Below, piece by piece: positions 37,441 to 50,694 of a stretch of DNA of 64,000 nucleotides. Numbering within the stretch: the stretch's first letter is position 1; each line of letters begins with the position of its first letter. A program made the position numbers and the translations under genes. The DNA lies in contig CM070899.1 of assembly GCA_036417435.1 (NCBI GenBank), forward strand, positions 72,484,501 to 72,548,500, read 5' to 3'. The stretch comes from Inia geoffrensis (lineage: Eukaryota > Chordata > Mammalia > Artiodactyla > Iniidae). The notes under the pieces are model-generated. The model worked only from the letters and a program-made list of their open reading frames with translations. It did not search any database and was not told where the DNA came from.

Positions 37441-40400
37441 AAATTTCTCCATAGCATTGTTATAACTATTTGATATATTTTCCTTAAATAAAATTTACAG
37501 AACAACATTTAAATGAGGTCGTCATTGTTCTTTGCCACACATTCAATTTAATACTGAGTCTGTCCACTTTAAATAATACTAATTCCCAGTCTGTCCTATT
37601 CTAGATTGGCTTACTTTGCTAATCTAGACAACTTTTGTATCTTTAAACATGTATACTCCTATAGCTTTTGCTCTTTCATTTTAAAATATAAGATTCAATT
37701 TTTAAAATTTAAAAAAGATTTAAAATAATCATCTAAGTCATTCCATTTATTTGTGTGTTAAATTCTTTCCTTACGATTCTTTCCTATTTTGTATATAATA
37801 TACAAATGATTTTTAGTGACTGAATACCCTACTAATCTTTTGCTGCTTTATAATTTTATCATCTCTATGACATTTTTTCCATCACATTGAATGTACTTAA
37901 CTGTCCTTAAGTGTGCATAATATGTAGTATTTATAGTGTGAAATATGCTTAAGTGTAGGAATAGGGCTTTTTATGTGTGTGTTTATAAGTTGTGTGTGTG
38001 TGTTATAAAAATTTTTGTTGATTGAATCTTGGTGCTCATCAAACCCAGTAGGAATTGTTCTTTTCTTAGATCAGATCATCAGTTAGAGCCTTCCTAACTA
38101 CAAATTTTTTCACATTGTTGTATTTATGGAAATTGATGAGTTTAACCCAAGTTGCTTCTTTTGTTTCTTAATAAGTTCACTGGAATCAAGAACATATTCA
38201 CTCTCTGACTTTCAGGAAAGAAAAGATTATTTTTTAAAATACTTAGAATTATCTACTAAGTCCTTAAGAACATCTCACTTGATGTTCAATTAAAAAAAGT
38301 TAAAATATTACTTTTAGAAAAAAGTTAATAAAAGAATGTGATATTCATCTTTGTGAGAGAAACCAAACAATGACCTGTCTTTTGCAGTCAGTGCCATATT
38401 AGTTATTAATTATAATTATTAATTAAATTAATGTGAACAACAGCTATTACTGTATTTACGCAAAAGCATATGAATTTCCAAATATAATACAGAGTTCTAC
38501 ATGAGTAACAGAAAGTGTTAGTGATCACTTGCATTACTAGAAGATTTTTCTTTTCCTCCTCTATTTGATGAACCCTGGTTATGCTGAAAACTTGGTCTTG
38601 TTTAGGACCGAATTTTATTCCTTTTAGTACCCTAATTTCTTCTTCAAAGGAATGGATTTTCATCACAACAGTTTTGTGTGGAATTTTTAAGGTATAAATT
38701 GGTAATCATTTTAAAGTAGTACACATTTATGTTTTGGTTTTGTATCAGGACCTTCTAGTGTAGAGGTTATTAGCATGATGAACATGTCACTATAGTATAG
38801 TGGGAACAGCAGCAGAAAACATACTCTTGCTGAATCTGCTGCATGATTATTTAGAATACTAGTTTGATCTGACAAAACAAAGAACATAGTGATTTTAGTA
38901 TGAAATGAACTAAGGCTGTTTTAAAATGTTTCCAAAGGATAGGATTCACGACATTAAATAAAAATATTGAAACATATTAATCAAACATTTTAAAAAATAT
39001 CTGTTCTTTTACTTTTTTCTTTCAAAATTTATTTTGGACAACTTTGTAAAAAGCACTCTTCACGATTTTGAATCAAGGGGGGTTGGCTTTCTTTAGCCAT
39101 AACACTGTAAAAATTTGCAGCCTAACATGAGTAAAAGGCTGTGTAGTAGGAAACATGCTTCACTTATGAATTCAAATCTCTTAACTACTGTGACAGGATT
39201 TGCAGATATCAGGCATGCCATTAGAGCCTACTTTTGACATTAATCTGTTTTTCCTAAGTTATTAATATGTGTGTGTTCCACTGAAGTTTTTTTGTTTTTT
39301 TTTTTTGCTATCATCCTAATTAAGTCAATGTGCTCTTTATCTGAGTTTTAATTAAGTAGATACCATAAAGTTTGGAAATTGTGCTAAGTATTTATTTATT
39401 ATAACATAAAACAAATGTAACTTATGATAAATCAGTACTTAAGGAATTTCACATCTCTCACACTAGTACATAGTACATAGCAACCAGAATGATCTTCAGT
39501 TAAGAAATTGTAAACTGCTGGTTTGGAAATTCATCACAACATTAACTTGGAACTCTAAGGCATCTCACATCACTAATATATGCAAATGAGCTCTTTGCAA
39601 CATGTCAAGTAATCTTTTTATATGAATAATTGACCTTGTTTGGATCAGTACAAAAGTGAAATTCAGGAAATTTCAGATAACTGTTGAATGATTAATAAAA
39701 TTTTTCAGACTTTAATTTTATTTGGTATCAAATATCTGATACCAAATATGATGTGTTGACAACCCTTAAAGGATAGTTGTTTATGTCTCTGTCTGCAGAG
39801 GCCATTCAGGTTCGAATCAAGGTCAGCACTGGTCAAGATTTTCTTTATCATTGAGGGCTAGAGGACTCATGAAAGATAAAGAGAACTGTGATTTAAATCC
39901 AGCAATATGGCCTTACTTTGGCTAAGCATGAAAAGTTCTTGGATTTCTTAAAGCAAATTTTTCCCCCAAGTCTATCTTATGATGTTGAATTTGCTTCCTG
40001 TTATGAACCCCAGATAAAACTATTCTTCTAAAAATCTACTGAAGTAATTGTTATGCTCTGAAAGATTTTCTAGCCGAACTCAAAAAGTCTACATAACCTG
40101 GAAAGACGTTAGGCCTAAAGAAGGAGTAATTTATGCAGGTACTGGTAACATAACTTTGGCCTGAGAATGAGATTTCTAAGAATGAGATTTGTTTTCTAAG
40201 AAATGATAAATAACTTGGCACTTATTAGAAGGCTGTAATTACTGTATTGTAAATACTCTATCTACTCGAACATATTTTTTCTGATAATACAATTAGTTAT
40301 AATATTTATTTATATTCTTTGATTACTCAGGGTGGTAAGTTTTAGATGGGCATGTATTTTTATGTACAACTGATTTTTAAAAATTTTTAAAATTTCTCTG

Positions 40401-40613
40401 AGTGACTAATTTTTGATTTTAAAATATTTTAATACAAATGAAATTAGATTTTTAAAAAAACTTTAAACTTGAGTGCTGTTTTTCAAAATGAATTATAAAT
40501 TATAAAATGGAAAAAAATATTTGAAACACTGTTTTAATTATTTACAATGGTGTCATTTTATTTTAATATATATTATGAATATCAAGAACACATGAATATT
40601 ATAAGAACATTTA
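37441..40613 (+). other. Unique A+T-rich intron sequence
   Basis: No gene or confident repeat. Contains the 39719 palindrome, an octamer-like ATGCAAAT at ~39581 and A+T-only stretches near 38405-38430. Confidence 0.55.
39719..39748. repeat. Short palindrome, 12-bp stem, 6-nt loop
   Basis: TATTTGGTATCA, spacer AATATC, then TGATACCAAATA: perfect complementarity over 12 bp. It sits in unique A+T-rich intron sequence. Confidence 0.8.
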
Positions 40614-40890
40614 AATATGCAGTTGAGCAAAATTAAAAAAAATAAGACCAAATAATACTGTCCAGAGATAATTACTTCTAAAATTTGGTATATAGCATAT
40701 TATAGTTTGAATAGTTTTCCTTAATTCACTTCTACTAAGCACAATGTCATTTTATTAACAAAACATATAAAATACACACATATATGCATGAAAAAAGTAG
40801 GAAATAATATGCTGTATACCATATTTTAAATGTAATTATCTCTGAACGTATGATTTAGTCTAATTTTTTATTTTTGCTCAACTGCATATT
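40614..40890. repeat. Imperfect inverted repeat, ~90-bp arms, 100-bp loop
   Basis: The left arm 40614-40703 begins AATATGCAGTTGAGCAAAA and ends GGTATATAGCATATTAT. The right arm 40804-40890, read on the minus strand, begins AATATGCAGTTGAGCAAAAA and ends GGTATACAGCATATTAT. In between, both arms share CAGAGATAATTAC and other blocks, with a few mismatches and small indels. The loop is 40704-40803. The right arm directly joins the L1 3' tail at 40889. Confidence 0.85.
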
Positions 40891-40968
40891 CACTTTGTTA
40901 TACAGCAGCAACTAACACAACAATGTAAAGCAATTATACTCCAATAAAGATGTTAAAAAAAAAAAAGA
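40889..40968 (+). mobile_element. L1 3'-end fragment with poly-A
   Basis: About 65 bp of L1 3' terminus (TTCACTTTGTTATACAGCAG then ACTCCAATAAAGATG) followed by A-rich tail. This is the same family as the L1s at 22.8 and 62.0 kb but in sense orientation and extremely 5'-truncated. It directly abuts the right arm of the inverted repeat ending at 40890. Confidence 0.8.
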
Positions 40969-41449
40969 AAACCATTCAGTTTACTGTTCATCTCATTCAT
41001 AAATTATGTACAGTTTAAACGCTGCTCAGCTGTTGTTATTTTTCCTCAAATGTATAATGATATCTTGGTTCTGTACTTATCTTTATATATGAGCTTACCT
41101 GTTAGCCTAAGTAGGATTTTCTACAGGCCTTTCTTCAGTATGTCTGTAGTTACCTGTTTTCCTGAGTGTGTCTAATCAAGCACTCCCTGACTCTCAAGAC
41201 AAAGTTTCTGTAGTCAGTGCTACCACCTGGGATGAAAGCCCATTTTTTTTCCTTAGCATAAGTGGAGGAAGGGAGGATGCAGGGGATTAATTCCCTTTTC
41301 TCTTCCTGCACATGTGTCAAAGAACTACTCAATCTCCCGCTCTAGCAACCCGCCCTTACTTCTGTCTGCTGCTTAAGAGTTTGAACTAGTCTCTGTTTTC
41401 TGTGAGTTTGGGGCTGTTTTAATTTTTCCATTCCATTCATGGCCATTTG

Positions 41450-41700
41450 TTCATTCAGCAGTTATTTATTGGACAAATACTGTGCATAGGGCACACTTCA
41501 AGCACACTTCCAAGCACTGAGAATACAGCAGTAAAAAGTCATACAAGATCACTGCCCTTAAGGAAGAGAAAGAATTGAACAAATAATGAATAGCATAAAT
41601 AAGATTTTACAAAAACATAATGTAGTGCTAGTATACAAGGGGTGCACATGATGGAGAGAACCTGCCTTAGTAAGAATGGCCATCTTCCTTATTCAGGAAT
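41450..41700 (+). mobile_element. Ancient LINE relic, sense
   Basis: TTCATTCAGCAGTTATTTAT..CCAAGCACTGAGAATACAGC..ACAAGATCACTGCCCTTAAG. Same repeat class. A 10-bp CACACTTC(A/C)A unit is repeated at 41492-41512. Confidence 0.5.
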
Positions 41701-44700
41701 GTTTTGTAAATTCTGGTTCAATAAGATAGCTTTCTAAGATTTTAAGACAGGGACAGATGTTGAAGTGTCTCTCCTATCTTGAGCTACATCTACCTTTGTT
41801 AAATATGAAAACATCACTGAAAAAATTGAAAATATGTTTCTTGTTAATTCAGTTTCCATGTATGTACAAATACTGTGTATAAAAATGTAAAGCAGTTCCA
41901 CTACCATTGAAATAGATACCTATTTAATGGAAGTAAAATCTGTTGAATGTTTTTGTGATGTCCATATGTAAGGTGCATGCTGTAGCTATAGGCTGTGCTG
42001 TGGATCGTGAAGTAGGTAATTGACATTCACCTGACATAAGAAAAGTCAGTTGAACAATAGAAAAGTCAACTCAAATTCTACAAGTGAGTAATGCATGGTA
42101 TAGTACTATTTTTAAGTAATGAATAACTTACACTTTTATCCAGATTTTAAATGGTTATTATGCCTTCCAGAAAGTCCTGGTTCAGAAAATCTCATGTTAT
42201 ATAATTCTTTAATTTGAATATAAAGAGATATGTACCCTCACTGTACATTGAACAACTATTAAAAACATGTTATTAAAGAGGTACCAAATATGCTCAGGGG
42301 ACTCCATGTTTTGGTTTGTGCCTACTATTCTGTTATCTGATTTTTTTTTCTTCATTTAATTCATCATGAACCTCTTACCATGCCAGTAAATAAAGGTTTT
42401 CATCATAAACTTATTTATGATTTCTTATGATGAATCACAGTTTATTTAACCAACTTCCTCTTGCTGAACCTTAAGTTTGATTTCAGTTTTTTACCATTAG
42501 AAAAAAAATGCTTTGATGAACAACTCATTGTTTGTATCTGTATGCTTTTCAAATTGTTTCATGTGACTTTAAATGTTTTTTTTAATGAGATTACCGGGTC
42601 ATAGTACTTCTCATACTATTTTTGCTAAATGGCTCTCCAGAAAGAATGTGCCAACCTGTAATTAGAGAGAGATTATACTACAGTATCGATTTCTACATAT
42701 TCATACCAAACCTTTATAGTGATTTGCCAATCAGAGCTTTATAGTGGTAGGTGATTGTTGTTTGATTTGCTTTTTTGAGTACAGTGAACTGGAATAATTT
42801 TGCATTTGATTATTAAGTCATTCTTTCCTCACTCCTTAGCTTCCTTTGGCTTTTCTTTCTTTCTTTGGTATGATCATGACACAAGGATATGTAGTGTGCA
42901 TGTGAGGTTGGGTGTGCAAATGAGTGAGTGAAATGACCATTTATATACCTAGCTCATTTTTTTCCAGGTTGATGTTTATCTTTTTCTTAAGGGTTTTTAA
43001 GAACCCTTATTCATATCTTATGGAGTAAGTATTAGCTATCAATCTAGCAATTTATAGTCTTGCAGATTCTCCCAGTTTGATCGTAGCCTTCTAACTTTGT
43101 TTTGTATCTACAGAATTAATAAGTATGTATGAGTTAAAGTCTGTTTTGAAGCACCTGTATGGAAATAGGGGCATTTATACATTGTTGATGAGAAACTAAG
43201 GGAGACTAAGCAGACATGACAAAAAATATGACTTAAATGCTTGATTGATCTTCAATTAGGGGAAAAACAGCTGGAAAGAACATTGTTTAGCATAGCACTT
43301 TATATAGAACTAGATGATTTATCTTGTGATTCTAAAATGTCTTCATAAGAACTATAACCCAAAACTTGAAGACAGTGTTATCATTGTACATATCATATTT
43401 CAAGTAAGGTGAGACGATGAGGTTTTTTAAAGTTTACTAGGAAAAATACAGTTGTCAGAACTATTTAATTTATGAAATGTAATTGTTTATATTTGAACTT
43501 TGTGGCATCATAAATTTTTGAAGGAGCCAACAGATCCTTAACCCTTCAGTTTCTGCAGTGTAGTTAATTGTACATAGTGGGTTTTTAGAATTTCTGGAAA
43601 CATTATATTATCTTTAAAGTCAGTTATGTGTGTAACCTGTAATAAAATTTATATTTTCATGTAAGACATATTCTAAATAGCCTGTTTTCTCTGGAAAATA
43701 TGTTCTTAGCAAGTAAAAAAAAATCTAATACTATGAAATTCTGACTGCTGTGTACTTAGAAACAATGAAAAACAGTAGAAAATGTTTTTTTTTTTTTTTT
43801 TACTTTACTATGGCTTTAATAGCTGGGATGATTACTTGCAAATGAACAGCTGCATCTTTAATACCACAGGCTTAAATTAAGGTCCCAAAGTCCCATAGGT
43901 TTTACATTCCATGACATGTTAGCAAGAAACTTACAAATATAGAAAGGCTCATGTTCTAAGATGGAACACAATCCATATAATATCCATGACTAGTAAAGCA
44001 AATAAAATTCAGTCCAACATCAGCCTCTGTAAAAGAACTACAAAATGATGAAAGAGAAAAGAGGTAGAAGGAACTAGTTGGTTTCTGTTAAAGTTGAACG
44101 ACAGTAAAAACAAACCATTTTCATCATGTTAGCAGTATTGAAGAAATTGATTTAGTTGAGCTGCTAATGGAATTATTTTGAATTTGTCATTTTTTTAAAT
44201 CTAAAATATTTTCATGTATTTTTCAGCCCTTGCTGAAACTATTTCTCTTATAATACTTAATAATATAAACATATAAGCCATGTGAGTTTTTCCCTTTATT
44301 TTCATTTTCATAAGTCAGAAATACGAGAAAAGAATGATTGAATACTTTGAATTAATAATAAATAAGCACTTCAATAAATATTTGGTTATTTTAATAGCTG
44401 AATAGTCTTAGAACAGCTTAATGAATATTTTGTTCTGATCAAATAATTATTAAACTTTAAAATCTGTCGTATCAAATATAATTTCAGTTTTGCTGGAAGT
44501 TTGCTGAAGCTGAGAATGAAGAACTCTCAGTACAAAAAGGATAGTCCCTTGATTCTTTACCAATAATACATGTATCTTTTTCTTAATAAAGTAATAATTA
44601 AAAATTAACTTCCTAACTTCCTACCTGTATTAATAAGAAACAAGAATAATCTGGCCATTCTTTCCCTATACTAAAAAATTATGTCTAAATTCAAATCAAA

Positions 44701-45649
44701 TCTTCCAATTTTGATGTCATACTTCCAATGAATTTTTCTTTAAAAAGACAATCATAATGGTTGGTATATATCAACATTTAATGTTGTGTGTTGTACACAT
44801 AGAATGTATTTGCATATGGGATTTGTGTATCCATTCATATGCAATTAAATCCACATCTAGCCCCTCATCCCTAGCACTTGTACAACTGTATGTCATTATA
44901 TGGCCTCTTTATTTTCTCTGGCCACAAATATACTAACAAAATGAGAATGATACTATTTTAACAATCTCAAGACAATGGTAATGGAGATTATTTCCAGCCT
45001 TAAGGTGTTACTATCTTTCTTTTTTAACATCTTGACTTTATGTTCTGCAGATAGTAGTGAATTGCTACCTTTTTAAAACTGTAAGGTAAGTAATTTAAAT
45101 AGGAATTTGATTTGTGACATTTTAGTTTTGGAGAGATTATTTTGTAAAAAACTGGGCAGGATGCTGATAGGTTTTACATTCAAAAAGGTGTCATGAATAA
45201 TTAAATTTATTCATAAAAATGTTAAATGGTGTTTCTTTATTGTAGGACTTTATATTTTTAATATGCTGATATACATTGTGAATCATTCGGAGACGAGGTA
45301 CTATATGTAGTATTTCCCCTCAAAAGTATTTGACCAGAGATTTCTTCTTTTTCATGAAGCATATTGTAGGGCAAGTATTATGTAAAATATACTTAGAGAG
45401 GTGCTAGACTAGCATTTGGGGCTTTTAATACTTGAAGAAAATTTTACATCTTTTTCTTCAGCTTATCTTAAAACAGGGTGATTGTATAACACGATTATGT
45501 TTTTTCTTTTTAAAAATACTTCTCTCAATTCCTAAATTTTCTTGAAGTGGCAACTTCAAAATTTTTACCAATATGGTCATATTATTCAACTCATAATAAT
45601 AATATCTGTTTTCTTATAAATACTTTGTATGATCTGGGTTCTTACTCTT
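41701..45649 (+). other. Mostly unique intron sequence
   Basis: 42360-42850 weakly resembles an antisense old L1. The possible retrocopy lies at 43784-44130. The rest is A+T-rich with nothing recognised. Confidence 0.45.
43784..44130 (-). pseudogene. Possible 3'UTR-only retrocopy
   Basis: A run of 18 T at 43784-43801 is followed by about 330 bp of non-repeat sequence of balanced composition that would, on the minus strand, end in poly-A like a reverse-transcribed mRNA end. No AATAAA precedes the tail, no target-site duplication is convincing, and no parent gene was recognised. Confidence 0.25.
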
Positions 45650-45900
45650 TTTTCATCTTCATCTCTTTCCATATTTCTCTTGACCTTTTTTTCCCAACTG
45701 TATGGAGCCTACATTTACATGGGGCACCATGGTTCTGACAGACCTTTTTTTCTCAACCTTCCTTACCTTTATACATGTACTTTCTTTCTGGAATGTCCCT
45801 TTCTTACTTCACATCTGCTGATGAATACTTGCTTCATATGATTTAGAACTCAGATTAAGTGTAACCCCTTCAATAAAGCTTTACTGAGCTAATACTTGCC
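45650..45900 (-). mobile_element. L2-type antisense relic
   Basis: ..TTTCTTTCTGGAATGTCCCT.., ..ACTCAGATTAAGTGTAACCC.., ..CAATAAAGCTTTACTGAGC. Antisense ancient LINE. Plus-strand ORFs here are shadows. Confidence 0.5.
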
Positions 45901-45929
45901 ATCTGTATATACATCCTTAGAATCAGTTA

Positions 45930-46240
45930 TTAATTCATAAATATTTATTAAGTATTTGACACACACCTATGTCAGGATGCTGTGGTTATAAGGATGGACA
46001 ATATAAACATATAAACAAAGAGCTCATACTCTTGAGGGCTGGACAGGTTAGTGAATAGACAACTGTAATAATCTATGATAACTGCTATTCTAAGGAAGTA
46101 CAGCTGTGGTTACACATAGGAGGAGGTATGGAAACCAGGTAAAACTTTGGGAAACTGATGCCTGGCCAGAGATTTGAAAGATAAATAGGAGTTACTGAGG
46201 TAAAAGGTTGAGTTCAGTTAAAACATCTAAGAAAATAGTT
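45930..46240 (+). mobile_element. Ancient LINE relic, sense
   Basis: ATAAATATTTATTAAGTATT..CCTATGTCAGGATGCTGTGG.., ..GAGCTCATACTCTTGAGG.., ..AGATTTGAAAGATAAATAGG. Same repeat class as 10690 and 48145. Confidence 0.5.
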
Positions 46241-48144
46241 AAAAACAAGAGATGGACCTACATGAAAATAGGTGGAATTACTGGGGAAATAGTCAAGCAG
46301 ACGTTGATAATTACATGGTATAGTAATTATATAGTATTACCAGCATTGTAGTATTACCAAATACAATGGCTTTGCGGATTGTAGGTCTGAACTTTGAGAC
46401 CATGTTGGAATTGACTGTGGCCAGTAAGATGGTGTTCTGCTATGTTTGTAGCACTGTACGTAACATATATTGAGTTTGTTTCTCCACACCATAGGCATTT
46501 GGTAAACAGTAGAAAAGGAAGCCCTACCTGGATTTCCATAAAAGAGTAAATTTTCAACGAACTTGAATAGATTAGTTATGTATACCTCTTCTGCTAACAT
46601 GATATCTTAGGAACACAGGACTGCTTAAAGTCCATATATGTTTTCTCCAGACTAAGAGTAGTCAAAGTCCTTGTACATTTTTTAGTAGGCTCCATACTAA
46701 TGTTATCCATGGAGTTTCTATATTACTTTATTTTCCTTTTTAGAGTTACATGTAAATAGTAGCCTGTAGCTTAAAATTTTCCTGTCAGTAAAGGTTTTCT
46801 CCCCTGCATTATTAGAAATTTGAGAAGAAAAATCAATTTGCTGTACCTTAACACATTCACATTACTTTATGTATAGTTTTAGATTATTGGTCTCTAATTT
46901 TAAATATGTTCAGATGATTAATAAAAAGACTGGAGGTTAAATTCCCCAAATGTTCATTCCTTTTAAATCAATTCACAGAAATTATTTTATAATATTCCCA
47001 GGGTCAACCTTTCAGAGCTCTTTTAAAGGTCTTATTCAGAAATAAGATTCTTTGTAAAGTATTCAGACAAATTTACTCTTAATATCAAATTTATTTTGTT
47101 CATTTATGTTTCTGTGATATTTCAGCTTGTTAATATATACTGTACCCTCTTATAACATATGGAAATGTCTATAATCTTGACAATAGAAAAAGACCTAGGG
47201 ATAGTTTTACTTTAGGTGAAATTATTTTACTATTACAGTAATAAGTCTCATTTGTTTTCTTTTCAGAATATTTTAGTTAATGATAGATGTTTATAACGCC
47301 ATGGTTCCTTTGAGCCTATTAAAGACGCGTTGAGTGAGTAAAGAATGTTTTCTGGTCCTTTAGAAATACTGCATATTAGCCGTTCCTTTTTCATCAATTA
47401 AATAGAGGTGAACTGTATTTAAAGTCATATAGTTTAGAATTTTTACATAGAAGTGGTCATGACCAATATATTAAAACTTTGATTTAGTTCTAATGTAATC
47501 TAACAGAATTTGGTCAAATAATTTAATTGATAAAGACATTTTTTTCCTTAGCAGTGTGTAGTTATTGGCATTTAGTAGATGCCAAAGCTAAAACATCATG
47601 CTTTGATATGCAGCAGTATTGTAAGAAGTTCTTCATTTGTGGTCAGGATTTGATATTTTATCATTACAGTGATTAAGTTTAACTATGAAGTTTCATCTGT
47701 ACTCTTTACTCCGAAGTAGAGAATTGGTTTACTTTTTCCCTGGTAAAACCCTTTGTAAAATTATTCTGTGGAGTTGGGTGTACCTTCCAAGGAATAATCA
47801 GTAGATAATTGGATAGGAGGGCATTGAGCTGAGCTTCCTTTCCTGGGTGTTTCTAAAAGGATTAGTAGAAAAAACATAATCTTTTGAAAGAGAAATGTAT
47901 ACTACAAACATGCATTTGTAGATTTCATTAGGAAACATTATGTAATAATGATCCTTAATAAAAGAAAATAGTCTAATAATGGTTCTTGGTTTACCTGGTG
48001 TCATTGATAGTTCATCTGTTCAGTACTTCTCTCTGTATATATTTTTTTCTCTTCTTTTGATATCTACAATAGATTTAATGTAATTGATCTAGATTAATAA
48101 AATCTTATTGTAATGTTTTTCATCCAAGGCCATGGTTTTAATTC
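46241..48144 (+). other. Mostly unique intron sequence
   Basis: The minus-strand ORF at 46337-46600 (87 codons) overlaps a second frame of similar length. Neither resembles a known protein. Otherwise nothing recognised. Confidence 0.45.
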
Positions 48145-48860
48145 ATTAAATTAATAATTCCTTATGAACAATTTGCTAAGTACTGGGCTGGGGATACAGC
48201 TGTGAGCAAAATAGTCAAGGTTTCTGCCCTCTTGGACTTCTTGTGTCAGTGGGGAGAGACAAACAATGAAGTAAACAAATTACAACAAACTTTAATTTCA
48301 GAAAGTGTTAGAATCGTGGAGAAAGTAAAGGAACATAAAGTGATAGTGATTGAGAGCAAGCTATTTCATGGTTGTTAAGGAATACTTCTCTGCTGTGGTA
48401 TCACTGAACCAGGGTCTTAATAATGAGAAAGGGGCTGGTATGGGAAAAGCCACAGGAAAAGTGTTCCTAGTATGGACATCAGTAGGTAAAAAAAAGGCCT
48501 AAGTGAGAACAAGCTTGGCATTTTCCAAGAACTAAAAAAGACCCAGCTCCCTAGAGTGAAGAAGAGAGGGAGAGTAATATGAGATGAGGACTGAGAACTA
48601 AGCAGAGGCCAGATTGTGATGTGTTTTGAAAGCCAGAGTAAAGGATTTAACGCTACAATGAGAATACAGTACATTGTTTATAAACAGGTAAATTACATAT
48701 GATTCGTGTGTTTAAGAAACTACTCTGAAGAAAGAGTGGATTATAGAGGTGCAAAAAGTGAAGCAGGCTATTGTAATGGTCCTGTTTAGAGACAATGATG
48801 ACTTGGACTAGGAGGTGTCAGTAGAAAGAGGGTAAATTAGTTCACATTATGTTTTTATGG
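48145..48860 (+). mobile_element. Ancient LINE relic, sense
   Basis: GCTAAGTACTGGGCTGGGGA..TACAGCTGTGAGCAAAATAG.., ..GCCAGATTGTGATGTGTTTT.., ..GCAGGCTATTGTAATGGTCC... in the expected order. The following ~800 bp (48860-49640) has a similar purine-rich composition and may be its continuation. Confidence 0.55.
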
Positions 48861-49682
48861 CATTTACAACCATGGAACTGGATTACTTATCCAAGGAAGA
48901 GAGTAGCAACAAAAAAGCCAAAGGAAGAAAGTGTTTACATAAGAAGGAAATGATTAACTGAGGCTACTACCTGGAGAAGAAAGGTAAATTGCCATAATAG
49001 TATACAACTTGCTATTTTTCTTCATTGCTATAATTTTCCAGTATCCATATCGTTCGAACTGACTGAAAACTTTAGCGTCTGACTCACTGTCTACCTCTAT
49101 ACCTGTACTCCTGTTCAGCCTTTGTTTCCAAAAACTTTGAAAGAAAAAGAAGTGATGGCAAAGAGAGCAAGAGAGTGGCAAAGTGGAGCAAGGAAAATAT
49201 GTAAACAGTTTGTGGCCCAAATAACCTGAGATTTGAGAGGAAAAAAACTGCCCCAGTTGAGAAAGCTCTGTGGGACATAAAGAGGTAGGGAACAGCCAGA
49301 TTTTATCAGGTGGTGAGACTAAAAGGGACATTCAGAAAAGGGGTTTTGCATATGGAGCATATGTTGAAACTGAGGTAACAGAGGGCATAATGAAGAGGTT
49401 TAGAAAGACAGAGGATAGGGAATTGGGTCATATTCAGAGATGTAGAGAAGACTATGTGCATAGGAATTTGATTATGGTGACTGGAGAGATTTAGACTTCT
49501 GCTGGTAACTTAGATATACAGGAATATGAGGAATGGTAGTCTCTTTTAGGATGATGGACAGGTATAGTTACGGTCCAGCTTATTATTTTAAAGGTATGAT
49601 ACTACTGACCTTTCTTTTCTGTTCCTAAAAATGCTGTACTGGTCTTTGATGGGGGAGGAGCAGGAATAGTGAGATACCGAGG

Positions 49683-50075
49683 TGTTGTGGTAGCCACTGG
49701 CCGGGGAAACTGTTGACTCAGACAAACTAAGAAGGTTACTCAAGGATTTATTTACATGGGTAGGTTAATGAGTAAGGGCAGGAGGCCAGAGAGTGGACAG
49801 GAAACCAAAGACTCAGAGATTCTTTCTAAAGGAAAGGAGGCCAGAGGATGACAGAGAGAGCGCCAGTCATCTGTCCTCACATGGATCAGAGGCCAGTGGG
49901 CGACCAAGAGTCCAAGGATCTGTCTTCAAGTGGATTATAAGTCAAAAGGACTAGCCTGAGGGTCACGATATTTAAACCAATGGAAAGTTATGTATTACTA
50001 TGAATGTGCATGAGTATGTCTGACAGTCATCCTCTGTTACAGATAACATCTAGTCTGGGATTCTTCCAGTTGACA
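49683..50075 (-). mobile_element. Possible unclassified LTR
   Basis: About 390 bp, G+C-richer than its flanks. Read on the minus strand it starts TGTCAACTGG and ends ..CCAGTGGCTACCACAACA, with AATAAA in CATGTAAATAAATCCTTGAG about 70 bp before the end, the layout of an LTR with U3-R-U5. No 4-6 bp target-site duplication was found and no family is recognised. Confidence 0.4.
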
Positions 50076-50694
50076 GGTCTTATCCACAATATTTTAATAA
50101 TCCAGAATAATAGAGACAAAGAGAAAGGGTTATATGAAACAAAAATTAGAATTATAAAAAATTACTATAGAAACACAATTTTGCCATTTTCTGAGACATA
50201 TTTTTAAAACTAAGAGTATAATAGGTAGGTCAATTAAATTTGGTTCGTGATATCACAGAAACTCATCTGAACAGTAGCCACCAGTTTTAAGCTACAGTCG
50301 AACTGGTGTTAGATGTATGATCTATTTTCATATATCACTTTTATCTCCTATAATATATTATGATATTCTTTAGTTTATAATTAATACTTCATGTTGAAAA
50401 AAATGAAGTGATAAGATACTTTGTTGTCTGTTCACATCAGAGGATACAAAAATAACTTTTGGCAAGTGAGCTGGAGAACTCTGAAGAACTTCTGAGCCTC
50501 ACCTTGATCCCCAAAGTCACATTTCTCTCTAAATATATTGTGGCATGCTGAAACTATTTATTTAAATAAGACATTGTGCTGCTTGTTCTCAGCATCATGA
50601 TCATAGGAAAACTGTAATGCACAGGGAGAGTATAGACTGACAAGATGTATTCGTGGTAGATTTGTATATTCTTTCCTGACAAAATATTGCCATT

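Noticed and set aside
46337..46600. 87-codon minus-strand ORF with a second overlapping frame
   Set aside because: No recognisable motif and no splice or promoter context. Kept only as a remark in the region note.
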